A stretch of DNA of 64,000 bases from assembly GCA_019637615.1 (NCBI GenBank), contig JAHBVJ010000002.1, positions 124,001 to 188,000 of the forward strand, given 5' to 3'. The position numbers and the translations under genes were made by a program. Under the pieces are notes generated by a model that saw only the letters and a program-made list of their open reading frames with translations, was not told the DNA's origin and made no database searches. Positions within the stretch are counted from its first letter, which is position 1, and every line of letters starts with the position of its first letter. This DNA comes from Anaerolineae bacterium. Lineage in GTDB: Bacteria > Chloroflexota > Anaerolineae > Aggregatilineales > UBA2796. Shown here one piece after another: positions 1 through 8,728 of this stretch.

Positions 1-301
1 GCTGGAGCGTGTACGGGTACGCCACGATCAAGTCGCCCAGATACGGCGGGTCGTCGGCTTCGTCCGCGATCTCGTCAGGCAGTGGGTCAGCGGGGAAGGA
101 TAGAATATCGGTCGCCGCATCGACGCCGCGATACTGCTGATTCAAACTGCGCACTTCCTCATCCGTCGTGACGACCAGCGTAATCCCGCTGCCCGGTTCC
201 ACGTCGTGATGCGTCAGCACTTCCGTGATGGTCTCGGTCACACGCTGTACGGGGAAGTCATCGAGGTCAAGCTCATTTTGTATTTCGATTTCGTAAGACA
301 T
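1..301 (-). CDS. ybeY: Endoribonuclease YbeY (rRNA maturation factor), C-terminus cut by window edge
   Basis: The reverse strand from an ATG at 299-301 reads MSYEIEIQNELDLDDF and continues open to base 1. The stretches VTTDEEVRSLNQQYRGVDAATD and ILSFPAD are the conserved YbeY region (EIxxLNxxYRxxDxxTDVLSFP). YbeY is a zinc-dependent endoribonuclease used in 16S rRNA 3' processing and ribosome quality control. The histidine metal site (HGxLHLxGYDH) would lie beyond base 1, so it cannot be checked. The gene starts 5 bases after the stop of the 7TM-HD protein, the same order as yqfF-ybeY in Firmicutes, so the two are surely co-transcribed. About 100 residues are visible of the usual 150-170. Confidence 0.93.
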   Translation of the reverse strand, partial: MSYEIEIQNELDLDDFPVQRVTETITEVLTHHDVEPGSGITLVVTTDEEVRSLNQQYRGVDAATDILSFPADPLPDEIADEADDPPYLGDLIVAYPYTLQ

Positions 302-306
302 AGAGA

Positions 307-2499
307 TTACTCGAAATCGTCAGCATTGATAATGTTGACACTATTGGCACTACTAGATGGTGACGTTGAGGATGGCAATGCCGCCGGTATGGCGACTGCT
401 TTCATTTCTTGGGTCTGCCCCGGCGCAGGGTACGCAATGCGCGGATGGAAGACCCCTTGCAACGTGGAGATGAATACTTCGCGCACGACGTTCAGATCGT
501 TGAGCGTAAGGTTGCTCTCGTCCAACTGCCGCTCGTTGAGCCGACCGAGGAAGATTTCGTTGACAATGCTGGCAACCTCTTGTTTGTTGCGCGGACGTTT
601 GGCGCGTACCACGCTCTCGCAAGTATCCGCCAGCATCAATACGCCAGCTTCGCGGGTTTGCGGGCGCGGGCCGGGGTACGTGAACTGCTTCTTATCGACG
701 AGCGTTTCATCACAGTTGACGGCGTCTAGTGCCTTATTATAGAAATACAGCACGAATGAGGTGCCGTGATGCTGCATAATCAGGTCGATCATTTCTTCCG
801 GCAACCGATGTTTGCGTGCCATCTTTTCGCCCTCGATCACATGCGAAATGATGATCTGCGCGCTGCGCACCGGGTCTTTGACCTGATCATGGGGGTTCAG
901 GCCATCCGCCTGATTCTCCACGAAATAGTGCGGGGCGATCATCTTGCCGATGTCATGATACAGCGCCCCGACTCGCACTAGGGTTGCATTCGCGCCGATC
1001 CGTTCGCACGCCAATTCCGCCAGATTCGCGACTTGCAGGCTATGCTGGTATGTCCCCGGCGCTTCTCGCAGCAAACGCTGCAACAACGGCTGACTCGGCT
1101 GGGAAAGCTCCAGCAGACGGATGCTAGTTGGCAGGTTCAAGATGTTGCTGGCAAGATACAAGCCGACCAGCCCCACGCCCGCCGACAACATACCGTTGAT
1201 CAACCCCGCCACCGTCACCGACAGCAGCCGCGCCGGATCGGAATTGCCCTGCGCCAGCAAAAACACCAGCGCGATCCCGATATTGGTGACGCCAATCGTC
1301 AGGCCAGCCACGAAATAGGCGTTGAGCCGTTCCACGCGCCGCAGCGTCAGCACGCCCACCATGCCGCCGATGGCAACGATCATGGTCAGTTCGAGCGAGT
1401 TATCCGCGATGATGCCGATCAAAGCAGCTAAGATCATCGTGAGCACAACCGTGATCTGCGGATTCGCCACCGCCACGATCACAAGAGCGAAAGCCGCCGC
1501 CGGATACAGATGCGACTGGAAAATATCCGCCGTACCAAACATGCGCGCGCCGATCAAGAACAGCAACATCAGCGCGCCGATCAAGATCATCTCGCTGATA
1601 TTTTGCAGCAGATCGAGATAGAAACGCTGCATATAGCTGAGGCCAATCGCGGTCAGCAGCGTCACGACCAAGATCGCGCTCAGGAGGATCGATCCGCGTT
1701 GATCGGCGGGTTGCAGCAAACCCAACTGCGTTAGCGCCTCGATGTCAACGTCATTTGCGATTTGCCCGCCACGTATTACGATCTGCCCTTGTACGAAACT
1801 GCGCTTCTCGGTTGCCACGCCTTCGCGGGCAGCCGCACGGGCGGATTCTGTGCGGGCTTGGTTATAGAATGAATTGGGGCGGATCAGATTGCGCGTCAGC
1901 ACCACGATGAGCGAGGCTTGTGGCTCATCGATAGCGACGCTGACCAAGTTCGGCAAATTGGCGTACACATCGGGCAGCGTATTATCGCGGATTTCGCCGC
2001 GCATGGTGCGCTCTAATATCTGCATCACCTGTGCGTCGAGTGTTTTCCAGTCCGACTCTGGCAAACTGAGCAGGGAAGCATAGGTCGCCCCGTCCACTTT
2101 TATGGTGGTGAGCGCGCCGAGATCGTTTACGCGCTGATCGGTAGTCGCGAAGGAGTCATTGCGAATGTCATCGATAAAATCGAGGGTATGGCGGGCGATC
2201 TGTACTTGCTGTCGCAACACACTGCGGTCAGGTGGATCGTAGACAGGGCGGACACTGTCCTCTGCTGCCTGTTGAGAAAGCTTGGTTAGGATTTCGCTTT
2301 CGTAGGTGATGCTGCGGGGCGCGCGTATGTCTTCCGGTGTGACCTCGCCTACCTTTAGCGTGACACCACCAACGGGCGAAAACGCATGATAGGCGACAAC
2401 CACGGTCATGCTGCTAACGAACAACACACTGATCAGGGCTAAGACCAATGTGCGCCCTCTAGTCCGGCGTGTAGAATGCGCGTTATTCAGCAAATTCAT
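307..2499 (-). CDS. pgpH: 7TM-HD (PgpH/YqfF) family cyclic-di-AMP phosphodiesterase
   Basis: A 730-residue membrane phosphohydrolase. Residues 18-37 form one membrane helix, about 45-268 an extracytoplasmic 7TMR-HD domain, 270-455 a bundle of hydrophobic helices, and 480-650 a cytoplasmic HD domain. The metal-binding HD signature is visible as H486 (TYQHSLQVANLAE) and HD515-516 (YHDIGK), followed by SHVIEGEKMARKH and QHHGTS. Characterised relatives (Listeria PgpH) hydrolyse c-di-AMP to pApA; that this protein does so is inferred from family. It lies between yqeY and ybeY on the same strand; the ybeY start is 5 bases downstream. In Firmicutes phoH normally precedes this pair, but here yqeY does. 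Domain order and length are normal for the family. Confidence 0.93.
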   Translation of the reverse strand: MNLLNNAHSTRRTRGRTLVLALISVLFVSSMTVVVAYHAFSPVGGVTLKVGEVTPEDIRAPRSITYESEILTKLSQQAAEDSVRPVYDPPDRSVLRQQVQIARHTLDFIDDIRNDSFATTDQRVNDLGALTTIKVDGATYASLLSLPESDWKTLDAQVMQILERTMRGEIRDNTLPDVYANLPNLVSVAIDEPQASLIVVLTRNLIRPNSFYNQARTESARAAAREGVATEKRSFVQGQIVIRGGQIANDVDIEALTQLGLLQPADQRGSILLSAILVVTLLTAIGLSYMQRFYLDLLQNISEMILIGALMLLFLIGARMFGTADIFQSHLYPAAAFALVIVAVANPQITVVLTMILAALIGIIADNSLELTMIVAIGGMVGVLTLRRVERLNAYFVAGLTIGVTNIGIALVFLLAQGNSDPARLLSVTVAGLINGMLSAGVGLVGLYLASNILNLPTSIRLLELSQPSQPLLQRLLREAPGTYQHSLQVANLAELACERIGANATLVRVGALYHDIGKMIAPHYFVENQADGLNPHDQVKDPVRSAQIIISHVIEGEKMARKHRLPEEMIDLIMQHHGTSFVLYFYNKALDAVNCDETLVDKKQFTYPGPRPQTREAGVLMLADTCESVVRAKRPRNKQEVASIVNEIFLGRLNERQLDESNLTLNDLNVVREVFISTLQGVFHPRIAYPAPGQTQEMKAVAIPAALPSSTSPSSSANSVNIINADDFE

Positions 2500-2563
2500 T
2501 AATTCGAGAATGCCCTCACCCTATGCTTACGCTCTTGCGAGATAAGCGTCGGCAGTGAAACCC

Positions 2564-3007
2564 TCAATTCAGCAGCGATTTGACGACTTCGTTGACGAGC
2601 TTGCCATCGGCGCGACCCTTGACGCGCGGCATGAGCACCTTCATCAAGCTGCCCATGTCTTTCCCCGAACTTGCGCCCGTTTCTGTCATGGCCTTGCGCA
2701 CTTCGGCTTCTATCTCGTCGCGGGTCAGTTGCGTGGGCAGATACGACTCGATCAGCCCCAATTCCATCTGCTCTTTATCCGCGATGTCCATGCGTCCTGC
2801 TTTGGTCATTTCAGCGATGGTGTCGCGGCGCTTCTTGGCTTCGGTCATCAGGATGGCGTGCGCCTGTTCCTCGGTCAGCGTGATACGCTTGTCGATCTCT
2901 TCCTGTTTCAGGGCGGCGGCTAACATCCGCAACGCATCGCGCTTGACCGCATCACCAGCTTTCATCGCAGCCTTGAGGTCTTCCTGAATCTGTTCCTTCG
3001 GGTGCAT
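2564..3007 (-). CDS. yqeY: GatB/YqeY domain protein
   Basis: A 147-residue protein of the YqeY family, seen from KEQIQEDLKAAMKAGD, the helical region ALKQEEIDKRITLTEEQAH and the C-terminal GKDMGSLMKVLMPRVKGRADG motif. The family resembles the tail domain of GatB of the tRNA amidotransferase; its own role is not established. I place the start at the ATG at 3007, which gives the usual family length; an in-frame ATG at 3022 (adds MVVEF) is also possible and has a weak GGA upstream. It is 64 bases upstream of the pgpH gene start on the same strand. A TATAAT box for the minus strand lies at 3047-3052, with a poor -35. Confidence 0.88.
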   Translation of the reverse strand: MHPKEQIQEDLKAAMKAGDAVKRDALRMLAAALKQEEIDKRITLTEEQAHAILMTEAKKRRDTIAEMTKAGRMDIADKEQMELGLIESYLPTQLTRDEIEAEVRKAMTETGASSGKDMGSLMKVLMPRVKGRADGKLVNEVVKSLLN

Positions 3008-3046
3008 AAACTCCACAACCATTCTTGTTCCGTTAAACCCACTGTA

Positions 3047-3052
3047 ATTATA
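3047..3052 (-). promoter_or_regulatory. Possible -10 box upstream of yqeY
   Basis: A perfect TATAAT on the minus strand 40 bases before the yqeY start codon. The -35 region (TTCAGC, 16 bases upstream) is weak. The remainder of the 3023-3248 gap shows no other recognisable element. Confidence 0.35.
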
Positions 3053-3248
3053 ACGATACTAGCGCATGGCTGAAATAGGCGATTTGGCTAGGTGACTTAG
3101 CAGCGCACGCAGCCATTGTCTTACTTATCTCTGCGCACGCAAATAATCATGACTCTTTACTAAACCTCAGACGACCCGTAAGTTGGCATTCATACCGACA
3201 AGGCTGTCTTGGAGGCGCAACAACCCTCGCCCATCAGAAATGCGCTGT

Positions 3249-6200
3249 TCAACAGGGCGGTTGCACGGCATAGGTGATCCGTTCGGCGCACGATAATTCG
3301 CGCACGATGCGGTTGGCGTAAGTCCAGTTGATCATGTCGTTCAGGCTATCGATGCGCCATTCGGTGACAGTATCGTCATCGAGGCCGGAATACAGCACCG
3401 TGTTCGCCTGCCCGAAGCGCAAACTCAAGGCCACATGGTCGATCTGATAGGTGCGGATCGCCTGCCCACTGGCGATGTCCCAGATGATGATGCTTTTGTC
3501 GTCCGAACCCGATGCCGCCCACTGCCCATCAGGAGAGAGCGCCGCCGACCACACAATGCTGTTATGCCCGACCAGCGTGCGGATCGCCTTGCCGCTGCTC
3601 AGTTCCCAATAGATCAGCGTGCCATCGGTAGAAGCCGACAGCGCATAGCGACCATCGGCGCTAACCACGACCTTCCAGACTGGCCCCGTATGCCCGCTGA
3701 AGGTGCGGATCGCTCGTCCTGTCTCGATATTCCATAGCAGCAGACTGGTATCGGTAGAGGCCGAGATAGCGAGTTTGCCATCGGGTAAGAAGACCGCGCT
3801 GTTTACGGCGTCGGTGTGCTTCTTGAAGGTGCGCACGTCCTTGCCCGTCAATACATCCCACAGCATCAAGGTAGTATCATCCGAGGTAGAGATCAGCAGC
3901 TTACCATCTGGACTGAAAGCTAAACTATTGACTGGCCCTGAATGTCCCTTAAAGGTGCGCAGTGCTTCGCCGGTAGTGGCATCCCACAGGGTGATCACCG
4001 TGTCGTCGCCGCCCGTCGCCGCTAACCAATGCCCATTGGCATCGGGTACCGGACTGAAGGCTGCCCCGAAAATAGTTTGCTTCATCTCGTGCTTATGCAG
4101 GATGTTGCCAGTGCTGGTGTCCCACATGATTACGGAACCATCCGACGCACCGGAAATCAGCGTTTTGCCGTCACCGCTCAAATCCACCGCGTTGACCCAT
4201 TGACCGTGCCCGCTAAACGCACGCACAAACGCGCCCTGATGATCGCGCGGCAGCGACCAGAGTAATCCCGTGATGTCCGTCCCGCCGGAAAACGCCAATT
4301 GACCGTCGTGGCTGATGGCAACTGTGTACACCGCCCCTGTGTGCCCCACCAATTTGCGGAGTGGCGTCCCCGTCGCCAGATCCCATTCGATCACCGTTTG
4401 ATCAAATGAGCCTGATAGCGCCCGTTTGCCATCCGGTGCAAACGCGACGGCATTCACGAGATCGGTATGTCCGCGCAGTGTCCTAACTTGGTTACCAGTC
4501 GCCATATCCCAGAGGATGAGCGTGGAGTCATTGGAGCCGGAGAGGGTGTACTTGCCGTCGGGGCTGATCTTGACCGTGTTCACCACGTTGGTGTGACCTT
4601 CTAGGATGAACTCGACATCGCCTTTGTTCATATCCCAGACTGCCAAAGTACCATCATCCGCCGCTGTCACCGCCCGATCATTGGCTGGATTGATCGCTAT
4701 CGCGTTGATCGCGCCAGCTTGCGCGCTGAAGGCACGTTTTTCATTGCCCTGTTCTACATCCCACTCGATGATCAGGCTGTCTTGCCCGCCAGACATCACA
4801 CGCTTACCGTCGGCGCTCACCGCTACCGAGACCACGCCTTCTGCATGTCCCGTCAGCGTCTTGATCGGCTTCCCCGTCGCCACATCCCAAATGATCAAGG
4901 TCTTGTCGTATGAACCGGAGATAGCACGCTTGCCATCTGGGAAAAACGCGACACAGGTCACGCCATCCTGATGCCCCGTCAAGGTACGGATCGGTTTGCC
5001 AGTCGTCACGTCCCACAAGATCAGTGTTTTGTCGTAAGCGGCGGTCAGCAGCGTTTTACCGTCCGGACTAAATGCCGATCCGTAAATCGGACGTTGATGA
5101 CCTTCCAGTAAATGGCTGATGGTGCGGGGCGCGTAGGCAATTTCACTGAGAGCACGCTCGGCAAAAGCGGGCGGCGCTTCCACACGGTTCGCCGCAATCG
5201 CCAGCGGCAGTGCCAGCAGCGGATCGCTGTTTTCGAGCAGCAGTGCATTGGCGGCATTGGCGATGCTGTTGGATTCTTGCGCGCGGCGGTCGGCGGTTGC
5301 CTGTGCTGCCACCGCTAGAGTTACACTGTAATCACTGGTCGCGCGTGCATCCTGCGCGATCTGGCGTTCACTCGAAGCGGAACCGGCCAGCAAGAGCATG
5401 ATCAAGGCAGCCGCTAACATGCCCACCAGCAAAAAGCGCACGCCGCGACGACTGCGCCGTTCGAGGAGTGCTTCGCGCTTCTTCCGTTCCGCATCAACAG
5501 CGTCCTGCCGCTCCTGCTCGGTGATGCTGAGGGCGAGATATTCTTGCTCACCGGGGGTGAGCACGATCTCGGTCGTCTGTGCCCACTCGCGGAACTGTAC
5601 CAATCGTCCGCCTTGCAGTAAAAAATCTCGCTTGCGATGATTGACCACCCATTCTTGTGCGGCGTTGGCAAGCAAACGCTGGGTGCGGATCGCTGCACGA
5701 TTGGTCTCTAGCCAGCCTTGCAGCGTGTCCCATGTATGAAGCAGGGCTTCGTGGGCGATTTCCACCATCGGTTCGCGGGTGGCGCTGTCAATATCGAAAG
5801 TTAGCAGACGATATTTGCCGAAGGCATCGAGCACAGCATCGATGGGCGTGTTGCTATCGCCACGCAGCAGCGACAGTAATTCAGAGCGCCGCACCCGCCG
5901 CCGCGTATCTGGCTGGCCTTCGTTGACGGAGACCAAGCGCAAAAATATCTGGCGTGTCAGCGATTGCAGCGTGGAGTCGAGGCTCTTATAGACTTCCTCG
6001 GCGCGCTTCGCCAGCACCCCGATCACACCGCCCATCTGCCCATATGCCAGCGCCGTGAGCCGGAAGCCGTCACGCTGCTCGAATAACTCGGTCAGCGCAT
6101 ATTGCAGCAGCGGCAACGCGCCCGGTTCGGCGCTGATGTCTGCGATCATCGAGGCGATCAGGTCAGGTTCGATGAGCAGCCCGACACGGTTGGCTGGCCC

Positions 6201-7706
6201 GGTGATGGCCTGTTCGACTTCTTTGGCGCTCATCGGCAGCACGACTTGCGTCCGCGTCTGAATCAGCCCGCCGAAGCCTTTATGCAGCAGCGGGCGGTCA
6301 TAGTAGTCGGCGCGCAAGGTGACCACCGCCCGCACACGGCTGTCCGGCGTGGTGACGGCACGCTGTACCAAGTTAAGGAACTGCTGACGCTCCTCCTCAT
6401 CCTCACAGACGAGGAAAGTTTCCTCGAACTGGTCGATCACAAGCAGCAGTTCGCCCGCGATGCTGCGGGATACAGCGTAGACGAGGGCTTGCGAATCTAG
6501 CCGTAAGCGCGTGTGCAAGTCGGTGGGCGGGCGCTGTGCCACGCTGAGGATGGCGGCTTCCAGATTGCGCAGTGGATGTGCGCCGGGAACCATTTCCGCG
6601 ATGAACCACTGATCCGAGCCTTCCAACGCGCCCTCGCGCAGCGCGGGCACCAAGCCAGCCTTGACCACGCTCGATTTGCCGCTGCCGCTTGGCCCGACCA
6701 CCGCCAAAAAGCGTGCCGCCCAGCTATCGTCCGTCAGCCGATCCAACAGCATCGATGTGAGCGCATCCCGCCCGAAAAAATCCAATGCGTCGGCTTCCTC
6801 GAAGGGACGCAGCCCTTTATACGGGTTGCTAATCGCAGAAAGGTCAATGTCCGGCAGCATGATGCCTATCTGGGCTTCCGCCGCCGATCGTCGGAAATCC
6901 TCGATAAATTCGCGCATGTCAGCGTGGCGGTCTTCGGGGTCTTTGAAGGTGGCACGGAACAGGCACGATTTGATGGCTTCGGGCAGTTCGGCCGTCAGGC
7001 TGACGGGGCTGTACGACACGTTATACAGACGACGGGTGATGATGTGTTCCGGATCAGTATCACCAAACACACTCTCGCCCGTGAGCATTTCGTACAGTAC
7101 GAGCGCCAGCGAATACACATCGGCGCGCGGTGTCACGTCCAAGCCTTCGAGCTGTTCAGGAGCCATATACGCCAACGAACCGCTGATGCCGTCGTCGCTG
7201 ACTTCTTGATTGCCGAGGATGCGCGCGATGCCGAAATCGCTCAGGTACGCGTTGTGATCTTCGTCCAGCAAGATATTGTCGGGCTTGATGTCGCGGTGAA
7301 CCACCTGATTCCGATGTGCCGTGATTAACGCCCCGCCGATCTGTTCAAGCAGTTTGAGCGTGGCTTCTGGTGTCCACGGCCCCGACTGGCGCAGATCGTC
7401 GGTAAGGCTGCCGCCGCGAATGAAACGCATCACCAGATAGGCGCTGTCCGGCTCACGCCAGTAGTCGAACAGCGGCACGATATGGGGATGTTCCAACCGC
7501 GCCACCAATTGCGCCTCGGCTTCGAAGCGCCGGATGAATTCGTCGCTGTTGGCAAATTCGGGGAGGATGACCTTGATGGCGACTTCGCGCCCCAGTACGG
7601 GCTGCATGGCACGGTAGACTGCGCCGAACCCGCCCTGCCCGATCAGCTCAAGCACCTCGTAACCTTTGATGAGGATGGGTTCCGCGAAGACCGTGCTGGC
7701 TGGCAT
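3249..7706 (-). CDS. Ser/Thr protein kinase fused to nSTAND1 NTPase and 14 WD40 repeats
   Basis: A 1485-residue multidomain protein. Residues 15-270 are a complete Hanks-type kinase: glycine loop GQGGFG 23-28, Lys45, HRD 137-139, DFG 157-159, APE 182-184. Residues 295-730 form a STAND-class NTPase opening with the NPYKGLRPFEEADALDFFGR signature of nSTAND1, Walker A GPSGSGKSS 338-346 and Walker B LLVIDQFEE near 421-429. A basic stretch and one membrane helix (about 757-775) follow, then about 14 WD40 blades from 865 to 1460, enough for two seven-bladed propellers. The topology puts kinase and NTPase in the cytoplasm and the propellers outside if the helix spans. STAND proteins are ligand-triggered oligomerising switches; the target here is unknown. 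The start is 23 bases after the GbsR-type regulator, so the two are likely co-transcribed. Confidence 0.93.
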   Translation of the reverse strand: MPASTVFAEPILIKGYEVLELIGQGGFGAVYRAMQPVLGREVAIKVILPEFANSDEFIRRFEAEAQLVARLEHPHIVPLFDYWREPDSAYLVMRFIRGGSLTDDLRQSGPWTPEATLKLLEQIGGALITAHRNQVVHRDIKPDNILLDEDHNAYLSDFGIARILGNQEVSDDGISGSLAYMAPEQLEGLDVTPRADVYSLALVLYEMLTGESVFGDTDPEHIITRRLYNVSYSPVSLTAELPEAIKSCLFRATFKDPEDRHADMREFIEDFRRSAAEAQIGIMLPDIDLSAISNPYKGLRPFEEADALDFFGRDALTSMLLDRLTDDSWAARFLAVVGPSGSGKSSVVKAGLVPALREGALEGSDQWFIAEMVPGAHPLRNLEAAILSVAQRPPTDLHTRLRLDSQALVYAVSRSIAGELLLVIDQFEETFLVCEDEEERQQFLNLVQRAVTTPDSRVRAVVTLRADYYDRPLLHKGFGGLIQTRTQVVLPMSAKEVEQAITGPANRVGLLIEPDLIASMIADISAEPGALPLLQYALTELFEQRDGFRLTALAYGQMGGVIGVLAKRAEEVYKSLDSTLQSLTRQIFLRLVSVNEGQPDTRRRVRRSELLSLLRGDSNTPIDAVLDAFGKYRLLTFDIDSATREPMVEIAHEALLHTWDTLQGWLETNRAAIRTQRLLANAAQEWVVNHRKRDFLLQGGRLVQFREWAQTTEIVLTPGEQEYLALSITEQERQDAVDAERKKREALLERRSRRGVRFLLVGMLAAALIMLLLAGSASSERQIAQDARATSDYSVTLAVAAQATADRRAQESNSIANAANALLLENSDPLLALPLAIAANRVEAPPAFAERALSEIAYAPRTISHLLEGHQRPIYGSAFSPDGKTLLTAAYDKTLILWDVTTGKPIRTLTGHQDGVTCVAFFPDGKRAISGSYDKTLIIWDVATGKPIKTLTGHAEGVVSVAVSADGKRVMSGGQDSLIIEWDVEQGNEKRAFSAQAGAINAIAINPANDRAVTAADDGTLAVWDMNKGDVEFILEGHTNVVNTVKISPDGKYTLSGSNDSTLILWDMATGNQVRTLRGHTDLVNAVAFAPDGKRALSGSFDQTVIEWDLATGTPLRKLVGHTGAVYTVAISHDGQLAFSGGTDITGLLWSLPRDHQGAFVRAFSGHGQWVNAVDLSGDGKTLISGASDGSVIMWDTSTGNILHKHEMKQTIFGAAFSPVPDANGHWLAATGGDDTVITLWDATTGEALRTFKGHSGPVNSLAFSPDGKLLISTSDDTTLMLWDVLTGKDVRTFKKHTDAVNSAVFLPDGKLAISASTDTSLLLWNIETGRAIRTFSGHTGPVWKVVVSADGRYALSASTDGTLIYWELSSGKAIRTLVGHNSIVWSAALSPDGQWAASGSDDKSIIIWDIASGQAIRTYQIDHVALSLRFGQANTVLYSGLDDDTVTEWRIDSLNDMINWTYANRIVRELSCAERITYAVQPPC

Positions 7707-7729
7707 TGTGTTAACTCAACTTTGACGGG

Positions 7730-8326
7730 TTATTCAATGTCGATACGTTTCACATCGGTGATATTGATCTTTTTGTCGCGTTCCAAGATCGAAGTGAGCA
7801 CCAGTTTGGCAAATCGGAAGAAATCTTTCATGCGGTCGATGCGCTCAATATAAAACAGCGCCAACTTTTGTTCGTCAGCAGACATCGCCGCTGCGCTCTC
7901 GCGCAAGTCGCTGATGTTGCTTTCCAGTACATTCAAGGCTTGGTTGACATCGCGCAGTTCGCGGCTGCCGAGCACGTTGGTCAAGATCGTCCACAGATCG
8001 GACTCGGCTTCGTAGTACTTGCGCCTGTCACCACGCACCCACGCCTCGCGCACCATGCCCATATTCTCCAACATCCGCATATTCATGCTGACGCTGGCTT
8101 TCGAGACATCCAGATGCGCCATCAGGTCGTCTAGGCTCATTGGCTCCGGGCTGAGGAGGAGCGCCCCATACATTTTGCCCATTGCTTTGTTGTAGCCAAA
8201 ATAGTCTGCAAGTTGCCCCAACCCTTCCAACATACTGTCGTTCACTGCCCGCAAGGTGGGCGAGAATTTGGAAAGGTCATTAACTGGATCGGGGCCTAGA
8301 TCGTCGGTTTGGTTATGCTCATCCAT
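7730..8326 (-). CDS. GbsR/MarR-type winged-helix transcriptional regulator
   Basis: A 198-residue DNA-binding protein. After an acidic N-terminus comes GKMYGALLLSPEPMSLDDLMAHLDVSKASVSMNMRMLENMGMV, the helix-turn-helix of the GbsR family, then the wing EAWVRGDRRKYYEAE; the C-terminal half is helical and probably the dimer interface. I use the ATG at 8326; a further upstream ATG at 8362 would add an unconserved leader. GbsR itself senses choline in Bacillus, but relatives have varied ligands, and no osmolyte gene is nearby. The stop is 23 bases before the large kinase gene, so it may control that gene and itself. Confidence 0.85.
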   Translation of the reverse strand: MDEHNQTDDLGPDPVNDLSKFSPTLRAVNDSMLEGLGQLADYFGYNKAMGKMYGALLLSPEPMSLDDLMAHLDVSKASVSMNMRMLENMGMVREAWVRGDRRKYYEAESDLWTILTNVLGSRELRDVNQALNVLESNISDLRESAAAMSADEQKLALFYIERIDRMKDFFRFAKLVLTSILERDKKINITDVKRIDIE

Positions 8327-8488
8327 AGGAATATCTCGACACGCACAGAGCCGATGACTCATGACTATGGCTTATGGTATCAGTTAAGCGCCGTCGTAGC
8401 AACAACCCGTTGGATGAGCACCCCGACATGATACTGGATGTCGCTTACGTGAAGACCCCATGCGTCGTAAATCACCAGCGATTCCCCC

Positions 8489-8517
8489 TTGCCAAGTACA
8501 AATTCGACTGCTAAAGT
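8489..8517 (+). promoter_or_regulatory. Sigma-70 promoter for the leader-peptide/GNAT transcript
   Basis: TTGCCA at 8489-8494, a 17-base spacer, and TAAAGT at 8512-8517. A transcript from about 8524 would carry a leader of roughly 205 bases containing a small ORF and an intrinsic terminator before the acetyltransferase. The rest of the 8363-8728 gap upstream of this shows nothing else I can name. Confidence 0.6.
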
Positions 8518-8549
8518 TATTTCGGTTATCTAAGGAAAGGAGCAGCGCC

Positions 8550-8615
8550 ATGTTAAGCCGTGTCATCAATAAGCACAGTCATGCGTGTTGCCTCCCTCCG
8601 AGCTTCCTCAGGTAA
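8550..8615 (+). CDS. Leader peptide of the GNAT attenuator (21 residues)
   Basis: A short ORF too small for routine calling. It has the best ribosome-binding site of the area (GGAAAGGAG at 8534-8542, 7-base spacer to ATG 8550) and encodes 21 residues, beginning MLSRVINKHSHACC and ending LPPSFLR, before TAA at 8613-8615. The strong Shine-Dalgarno, the position between a promoter and a terminator, and the CC and PP pairs (possible stalling points) suggest a regulatory leader. Translation is inferred; no homologue is known to me. Confidence 0.55.
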   Translation: MLSRVINKHSHACCLPPSFLR

Positions 8616-8637
8616 ACCCCTCTCACCTGAATCTTTC

Positions 8638-8667
8638 AGCGGTCACAACAGTGCATGACCGCTTTTT
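8638..8667 (+). terminator. Intrinsic terminator inside the GNAT leader (attenuator)
   Basis: Perfect 8-base-pair stem AGCGGTCA (8638-8645) / TGACCGCT (8656-8663), 10-base loop, followed by TTTTT to 8667 and more T after one G. It lies between the leader-peptide stop (8615) and the acetyltransferase start (8729), so it would end transcription early unless overridden. Confidence 0.7.
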
Positions 8668-8728
8668 GTTTCTGGCCTTCATGGTGCTGTTCGAAATTCC
8701 TCTGCATTTCATGCGAAAAGGACGCACT

